DNA of 64,000 bases from Priestia iocasae (lineage in GTDB: Bacteria > Bacillota > Bacilli > Bacillales > Bacillaceae_H), in the NCBI RefSeq assembly GCF_016909075.1, contig NZ_JAFBFC010000001.1:806001-870000 (forward strand), given 5' to 3'. Each line of letters opens with the position of its first letter. Position 1 is the first letter of the stretch. The translations under genes and the position numbers were made by a program. Positions 59,731 to 64,000 of the stretch are shown in pieces. A model generated the notes under the pieces. The model was not told the origin of the DNA and made no database searches. It was given only the letters and a program-made list of their open reading frames with translations.

Positions 59731-59889
59731 ATAATTCAAAAGAAAAACATACTGAATAACTAGGGATTAAGAAAGGGAAGTAGATGTGTGGAGAAATTTC
59801 AAATGAACGATAAGCCTTGATTTATCGAGGTTTAGATAGAGTGTTAATAATTCGAAAAATAAGACTTTTGATTTTTTTGTATATCCTAG

Positions 59890-59918
59890 TTGACTTATTG
59901 GTTTTACTGTAATAAAGT
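59890..59918 (+). promoter_or_regulatory. Candidate SigA promoter of tcyP
   Basis: TTGACT (59890-59895) and TAAAGT (59913-59918) are 17 bp apart, ending 46 bp before the start codon. Confidence 0.45.
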
Positions 59919-59963
59919 GTAATATACGTTGAAAATAAAAGTAAGAAAATGGGAGGATCAATA

Positions 59964-61358
59964 ATGAACACATTGTTTGTCATTGTAAACATTGCAATAT
60001 TACTATTCATTATTTGGGGTTTATTTACAATGCAAAAGAAACATGTTTCATTTTCGAAGCGTGTATTTACAGCTCTAGGACTAGGGATTGTATTTGGTTT
60101 TGCATTACAATTTATTTATGGAGCCGGTTCAGATATTATTACAACAACAGCTGACTGGTTCGCAATTGTAGGAAGCGGATACGTTAAATTTCTGCAGATG
60201 ATTGTCATGCCTTTAGTATTCATTTCAATTGTTGCAGCATTCACTCGTTTAAAGTTAACAAACAATATTGGTAAGATTAGTGGTCTTATTATTAGTATTT
60301 TAGTAGGAACAACGGCTATTGCGGCAGCGGTTGGGATTACAACAGCAATAGGTTTTAATTTAGAAGCCGTACAAATCGAACAAGGAGATGCAGAAGTAGC
60401 TCGTGGTCAAGCATTAGAAGAAAATATGTCAGGCCTTGAAGGAAAAACGATGCCTCAGCAAATTCTAGAGCTTCTTCCAGCAAATCCGTTCTTAGATTTT
60501 ACAGGAGCACGTCCAACATCAACGATTGCGATTGTTATTTTTGCAGCGTTTATCGGTCTTGCTTATTTAGGTGTGAAACGCAAAAAACCTGAAGAGGCAG
60601 AAATGTTCGCTAAGATTGTTGATACGTTCTACGCAATCGTAATGCGCGTTGTTACGTTGATTTTACGCCTTACTCCGTACGGCGTACTTGCAATCATGAC
60701 AAAAACCGTTGCAACAAGTGACTTTAATGCGATTGTAAGCTTAGGGAAATTTGTCGTTGCATCTTATGTAGCGTTAGCGGTTATGTTTATCATTCACTTA
60801 TTATTATTAACAGTCGTTGGATTAAATCCATTAACGTATGTGAAGAAAGCTTTACCTGTTCTAACATTTGCCTTTACGTCACGTACAAGTGCAGGAACAT
60901 TGCCATTAAATATTAATGCACAAACAAAACAAATGGGTGTACCAGAAGGAATTGCAAACTTTGCAGGCTCATTTGGTTTATCAATTGGTCAAAATGGTTG
61001 TGCGGGTATTTATCCAGCGATGTTAGCAGTAATGATTGCGCCAACAGTAGGGATTGATCCATTGTCTCCATCTTTCATCGCATCGCTAATTGCCATTGTA
61101 GCCATTAGTTCATTCGGTGTTGCAGGTGTTGGTGGAGGAGCAACATTTGCGGCATTATTAGTTCTTTCAGCGATGAACTTACCAGTTGCATTAGCTGGTC
61201 TATTAATCTCTGTTGAACCTTTAATTGATATGGGGCGTACAGCCGTTAACGTAAGTGGTAGTATGACAGCTGGAGTTGTGACGAGTAAAGTAACAAATGA
61301 ACTTGATACAGAAACATACAATGATCGTTCAATTGAAGCAGAAGCAGTAGAAGCGTAA
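59964..61358 (+). CDS. tcyP: L-cystine:cation symporter TcyP
   Basis: The 464-residue protein closely resembles Bacillus subtilis TcyP, a dicarboxylate/amino acid:cation symporter that imports cystine. It has eight spans plus two re-entrant hairpins, with L-Q-M-I-V-M-P-L-V-F, T-F-A-F-T-S-R-T-S-A-G-T-L-P-L-N, G-Q-N-G-C-A-G-I-Y-P and D-M-G-R-T-A-V-N-V-S-G. ATG 59964 follows GGGAGG; the earlier in-frame codon at 59949 is part of that site. It is a single-gene unit with its own promoter and terminator. Confidence 0.95.
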   Translation: MNTLFVIVNIAILLFIIWGLFTMQKKHVSFSKRVFTALGLGIVFGFALQFIYGAGSDIITTTADWFAIVGSGYVKFLQMIVMPLVFISIVAAFTRLKLTNNIGKISGLIISILVGTTAIAAAVGITTAIGFNLEAVQIEQGDAEVARGQALEENMSGLEGKTMPQQILELLPANPFLDFTGARPTSTIAIVIFAAFIGLAYLGVKRKKPEEAEMFAKIVDTFYAIVMRVVTLILRLTPYGVLAIMTKTVATSDFNAIVSLGKFVVASYVALAVMFIIHLLLLTVVGLNPLTYVKKALPVLTFAFTSRTSAGTLPLNINAQTKQMGVPEGIANFAGSFGLSIGQNGCAGIYPAMLAVMIAPTVGIDPLSPSFIASLIAIVAISSFGVAGVGGGATFAALLVLSAMNLPVALAGLLISVEPLIDMGRTAVNVSGSMTAGVVTSKVTNELDTETYNDRSIEAEAVEA

Positions 61359-61361
61359 CAG

Positions 61362-61404
61362 AAAAAGGTTGATTACTCATTTTAACGAGTAATCAACCTT
61401 TTTT
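61362..61404. terminator. Bidirectional terminator between tcyP and the methyltransferase
   Basis: AAAAAGGTTGATTACTC pairs perfectly with GAGTAATCAACCTTTTT around an 8-nt loop. Confidence 0.92.
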
Positions 61405-62015
61405 CATTTTGTGCATACGGCAATGCCGATTGGATAGTGCAAGCCTTGACGTCCTGGTTCGACTAATACTCCTTTTTGATAATAAAAGTCCACTTGGCTG
61501 TAGTTGTGAAATAACTGTTTAAATTCTTCTTCTGTTAATTGATGTACATGAAAAGGTTCGGAAGTAGGCTTTCCTCTTCCTAAGCCAAACGGAGTAGAGA
61601 TAATAAGTGTTCCACCAGGTTTTAGCATGTGAAAAATATTAGACATATATTGACCTTCATCTTCAATATGCTCTAATGTTTCAAAACTGACAATGACGTC
61701 AAACTGTCCAAGCTTCTCAGGGAGAGAAGGATCAACAGCATCGGCTTGTTGAAATGAAACAGAAGGATGATAATAATGTGCATTTGCGTATTGAATAGAA
61801 GCGGCGTCTATATCGATACCTACAATTTGATTAATCCGCTTTTTAGCTGCTTTGGCCATTGCTTGACTACCAAATCCACTTCCACAAGCAAAATCAAGAA
61901 CTCTTCCATTTAAATAATGAATCGCAAAATGATAACGAGCAAGGTGTTCTAATAGCATACCGTTCGTTGGTTTCATTAATTCAGGGATGATTCGTTCCCC
62001 TGTATATTTCAGCAT
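61404..62015 (-). CDS. SAM-dependent methyltransferase (class I)
   Basis: The 203-residue protein has motif I V-L-D-F-A-C-G-S-G-F-G-S, the acidic V-G-I-D-I-D strand, F-D-V-I-V-S-F-E-T-L-E-H-I and L-K-P-G-G-T-L-I-I-S-T-P. It belongs to the Methyltransf_11/UbiG-like group. The E-R-I-I-P-E start is shared with proteins acting on sugars or polysaccharides, but the substrate is unknown. The ribosome site is AAAGGAG. Confidence 0.85.
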   Translation of the reverse strand: MLKYTGERIIPELMKPTNGMLLEHLARYHFAIHYLNGRVLDFACGSGFGSQAMAKAAKKRINQIVGIDIDAASIQYANAHYYHPSVSFQQADAVDPSLPEKLGQFDVIVSFETLEHIEDEGQYMSNIFHMLKPGGTLIISTPFGLGRGKPTSEPFHVHQLTEEEFKQLFHNYSQVDFYYQKGVLVEPGRQGLHYPIGIAVCTK

Positions 62016-62254
62016 AGATAACTCCTTTAGAAAGCGTTGTTCTCTCTATTCTATCATACTACATCAATCCATTTAGAGAAATTGACATAACGATAGGACT
62101 GGCATATCTATTTTTTTAGACATAAGCAGTTGCCACCTTCCTGGTGAAGTGAATGTTATCTGCCTATGTGAATTGATTGAGGAGGGTCAGTAAATTTGGA
62201 TCACTGTTTGTGAGTTCTTTTTAATCTAAAAGATTGATTTTTCAAACAAATTAG

Positions 62255-62282
62255 TTGATTTTAAAGAAAAGCATGATAGAAT
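62255..62282 (+). promoter_or_regulatory. Candidate SigA promoter of the aldehyde dehydrogenase
   Basis: TTGATT (62255-62260) and TAGAAT (62277-62282) are separated by 16 bp. Confidence 0.55.
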
Positions 62283-62287
62283 ATATT

Positions 62288-62302
62288 TTGTAAGCGTTTC
62301 CA
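62288..62302 (+). promoter_or_regulatory. CcpA (cre) site at the aldehyde dehydrogenase promoter
   Basis: TTGTAAGCGTTTCCA fits the WTGNAANCGNWNNCA consensus exactly and covers the predicted transcription start, a position expected to repress. Confidence 0.85.
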
Positions 62303-62325
62303 ATATATAGGGGAGGTATGGGAAT

Positions 62326-63819
62326 ATGCAAAATATTGGTACAAAATCAGTTGAAGTGAGTGCGAAGCTAGCTAATTTTTTAACAGGTGTGAAAAAGCTA
62401 TACATCAATGGTGAATGGGTTGATTCATTATCAGGTAAAACGTTTGAAACCGTTAATCCAGCAACAGGTGAAAAACTAGCAGAGGTTGCAGAAGCAAATC
62501 CTGAAGATATTGACCGAGCTGTAAAAGCGGCAAGAGAAGCGTTTGACAATGGTCCTTGGTCCAAGATGGGGACGGCAGAGCGTAGTCGTCTCATTTATAA
62601 GCTTGCGGATTTAATGGAAGAAAATAAGTTAGAACTAGCTCAGCTTGAAACATTAGATAATGGTAAGCCTCTTCGAGAAACATCAGCTGCTGACGTACCA
62701 TTAGCGATTGAACATTTCCGCTATTTTGCTGGTTGGTCCACAAAAATTGTTGGACAAACCATCCCTGTTCAAGGAAATTATTTTAATTATACTCGCCATG
62801 AAGCTGTAGGAGTTGTAGGACAAATTATTCCTTGGAATTTTCCGTTACTTATGGCTGCTTGGAAGCTAGGAGCAGCACTTGCAACAGGGTGTACGGTCGT
62901 ATTAAAACCTGCAGAGCAAACGCCATTATCTGCTTTATATTTAGCAAAGTTAGCTGAAGAAGCAGGTATCCCAAAAGGCGTATTAAATGTTGTTCCAGGT
63001 TACGGTAAAACAGCAGGCGCACCGCTTGTTGACCATCCACTTGTTGATAAAATTGCCTTTACAGGATCAACAGCCGTTGGAAAATATATTATGAAGCAAG
63101 CGAGCGAATCATTAAAGCGTGTTACATTGGAGCTTGGAGGGAAATCACCGAATATTATCTTACCTGATGCGGATCTATCAAAAGCAGTACCCGGGGCATT
63201 AATGGGTGTGATGTTCAATCAAGGACAAGTATGCTGCGCAGGAAGTCGTTTATATGTTCAAAAAAGCTTGTACGATAACGTTGTAGCTGATTTAGTATCA
63301 CAAGCTAAGTCAATTAAGCAAGGACATGGCTTAGCACAAGATACGACAATGGGACCTCTAGTCTCTGCTGAACAGCAAAAGAGAGTAAAAGGATACATCG
63401 ATAAAGGTATTGAAGAAGGAGCAGAAGTATTAACAGGTGGAAATATTCCTTTTGACAAAGGATATTTTGTTGAGCCTACTATTTTTGCTGATGTGAATCA
63501 TTCAATGACGATTGCCCGTGAAGAAATCTTTGGGCCAGTTGTAGCTGCAATGCCATTTGATGATTTAGATGATTTGATTTCAAAAGCCAATGATACATCA
63601 TATGGTCTAGCAGCTGGCATTTGGACGCAGGATCTTAAGAAAGCTCACTACCTTGCTCACGGTATTAAAGCAGGAACAGTGTGGGTGAATTGCTACAATG
63701 CATTTGATGCAGCAAGTCCATTTGGTGGATACAAACAATCAGGCATAGGCCGTGAAATGGGAAGCTATGCATTAGAGAATTATACCGAGGTCAAAAGCGT
63801 TTGGATTAACATGGATTAA
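62326..63819 (+). CDS. dhaS: NAD-dependent aldehyde dehydrogenase (DhaS-like)
   Basis: The 497-residue ALDH-family protein has the catalytic cysteine in [11 protein letters not shown] and the general-base glutamate in L-E-L-G-G-K-S-P-N. The cofactor loop reads A-F-T-G-S-T-A-V-G, and the tail has [15 protein letters not shown]. It resembles Bacillus DhaS and betaine-aldehyde-dehydrogenase-like enzymes; the substrate is not settled. A cre site shows CcpA control, so it is likely expressed when preferred sugars are absent. The ribosome site is GGGGAGG. Confidence 0.88.
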   Translation: MQNIGTKSVEVSAKLANFLTGVKKLYINGEWVDSLSGKTFETVNPATGEKLAEVAEANPEDIDRAVKAAREAFDNGPWSKMGTAERSRLIYKLADLMEENKLELAQLETLDNGKPLRETSAADVPLAIEHFRYFAGWSTKIVGQTIPVQGNYFNYTRHEAVGVVGQIIPWNFPLLMAAWKLGAALATGCTVVLKPAEQTPLSALYLAKLAEEAGIPKGVLNVVPGYGKTAGAPLVDHPLVDKIAFTGSTAVGKYIMKQASESLKRVTLELGGKSPNIILPDADLSKAVPGALMGVMFNQGQVCCAGSRLYVQKSLYDNVVADLVSQAKSIKQGHGLAQDTTMGPLVSAEQQKRVKGYIDKGIEEGAEVLTGGNIPFDKGYFVEPTIFADVNHSMTIAREEIFGPVVAAMPFDDLDDLISKANDTSYGLAAGIWTQDLKKAHYLAHGIKAGTVWVNCYNAFDAASPFGGYKQSGIGREMGSYALENYTEVKSVWINMD

Positions 63820-63838
63820 TCGTTCGCAATCTCATAAA

Positions 63839-63872
63839 ATAACCCCTATCGGACAAGCGATAGGGGTTATTT
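63839..63872 (+). terminator. Terminator of the aldehyde dehydrogenase gene
   Basis: ATAACCCCTATC pairs with GATAGGGGTTAT around an 8-nt loop. Confidence 0.88.
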
Positions 63873-63956
63873 GCATGCCTTTTAAAAAATTAGTAGAATG
63901 GTTTCATTTTGCTAAAAGGTGGTACCAATTAATAAGCCAAACATATATTAATAAGG

Positions 63957-63970
63957 AGAAAGCGTTTTCT
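63957..63970. promoter_or_regulatory. cre-like palindrome upstream of the next gene
   Basis: AGAAAGCGTTTTCT is close to the palindromic CcpA consensus WGWAARCGYTWWCW and lies 28 bp before the start codon at the window edge. Confidence 0.5.
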
Positions 63971-63997
63971 TGAGTATGTATTTAAAGGGGAATGACA

Positions 63998-64000
63998 ATG
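63998..64000 (+). CDS. Start codon of a gene continuing beyond the window
   Basis: The last three bases are ATG, preceded at 9 bases by AAAGGGGAATGA, a good ribosome site. Nothing can be said about the product except that a cre-like palindrome lies just upstream. Confidence 0.5.

Larger units (their letters stand above)
62016..62325. other. Regulatory region upstream of the aldehyde dehydrogenase
   Basis: This 310-bp gap has a hairpin pairing ACATAAGCAG (near 62131) with CTGCCTATGT (near 62166) with one mismatch and about 30 nt of loop, then the promoter and cre site of the next gene. No further gene is seen. Confidence 0.5.

Overview
The window comes from a low-GC, endospore-forming Bacillaceae genome (Bacillus sensu lato). 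The evidence is concordant: AGGAGG-type ribosome sites with many TTG and GTG starts, TnrA, AbrB, a Bacillus-type replication terminator protein (RTP), bacillithiol genes (bshB2 next to yojF), a gerA-type germination operon, the minor protease Vpr, TcyP, XpaC/YaaN, BirA and CcpA (cre) sites. RTP suggests the segment may lie near the replication terminus. I cannot name the species from the sequence alone. No rRNA, tRNA, CRISPR array or prophage was seen.

Layout. 1-6.5 kb: end of a YdjM-like membrane protein, a DUF421 protein, DNA photolyase, a Met-rich 13-residue-repeat protein, CutC, gluconokinase and a thioredoxin-like protein. 6.8-14.6 kb: a cobalamin riboswitch with a long structured leader, then a tightly overlapping operon btuF-cbiZ-cbiB-cobD-cobU-cobS-cobC-(second cobU-like)-pduO-cblS. 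This set holds no corrin-ring synthesis genes. It would take up corrinoids, strip foreign lower ligands (CbiZ), adenosylate (PduO), rebuild the nucleotide loop (CbiB, CobD, CobU, CobS, CobC) and activate salvaged alpha-ribazole (CblS). 14.7-22.5 kb: RarD, TnrA with a divergent 51-codon gene sharing one TnrA box, a CobW-type GTPase, ketopantoate reductase, an exonuclease, yojF-bshB2 and P5C reductase.

22.5-34.9 kb: an SLH-anchored SGNH hydrolase, a DCC-family protein, an intact IS1595-like element carrying a TPR passenger gene (8-bp target duplication visible), Vpr, a methyltransferase, a Bmr-like exporter, a BASS transporter, a YjiH-like protein and a small heat-shock protein. 35-43 kb: RTP, BioY with a BirA operator, AbrB, MATE exporter, SDR, an SSS symporter and an AbgT-family transporter. 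43-46.4 kb: a partial staphyloxanthin-like carotenoid tail (crtP, divergent crtQ-crtO). 46.4-54 kb: a Kv-like channel, lipoteichoic acid synthase and a gerA-gerB-gerC operon whose gerB is frameshifted. 54-64 kb: xpaC-yaaN, a pair of tandem paralogous secreted proteins, a polysaccharide deacetylase, TcyP, a methyltransferase and a cre-controlled aldehyde dehydrogenase.

The most unusual items are: (i) two CobU-like proteins with complementary motif losses in one operon; (ii) the IS1595-like element with a TPR passenger; (iii) a TnrA box exactly midway between two divergent -10 elements; (iv) a set of related long-loop hairpins, mostly at convergent gene ends; (v) a Ter-like site overlapping the rtp promoter; and (vi) a 12-unit Met-rich repeat protein next to cutC.
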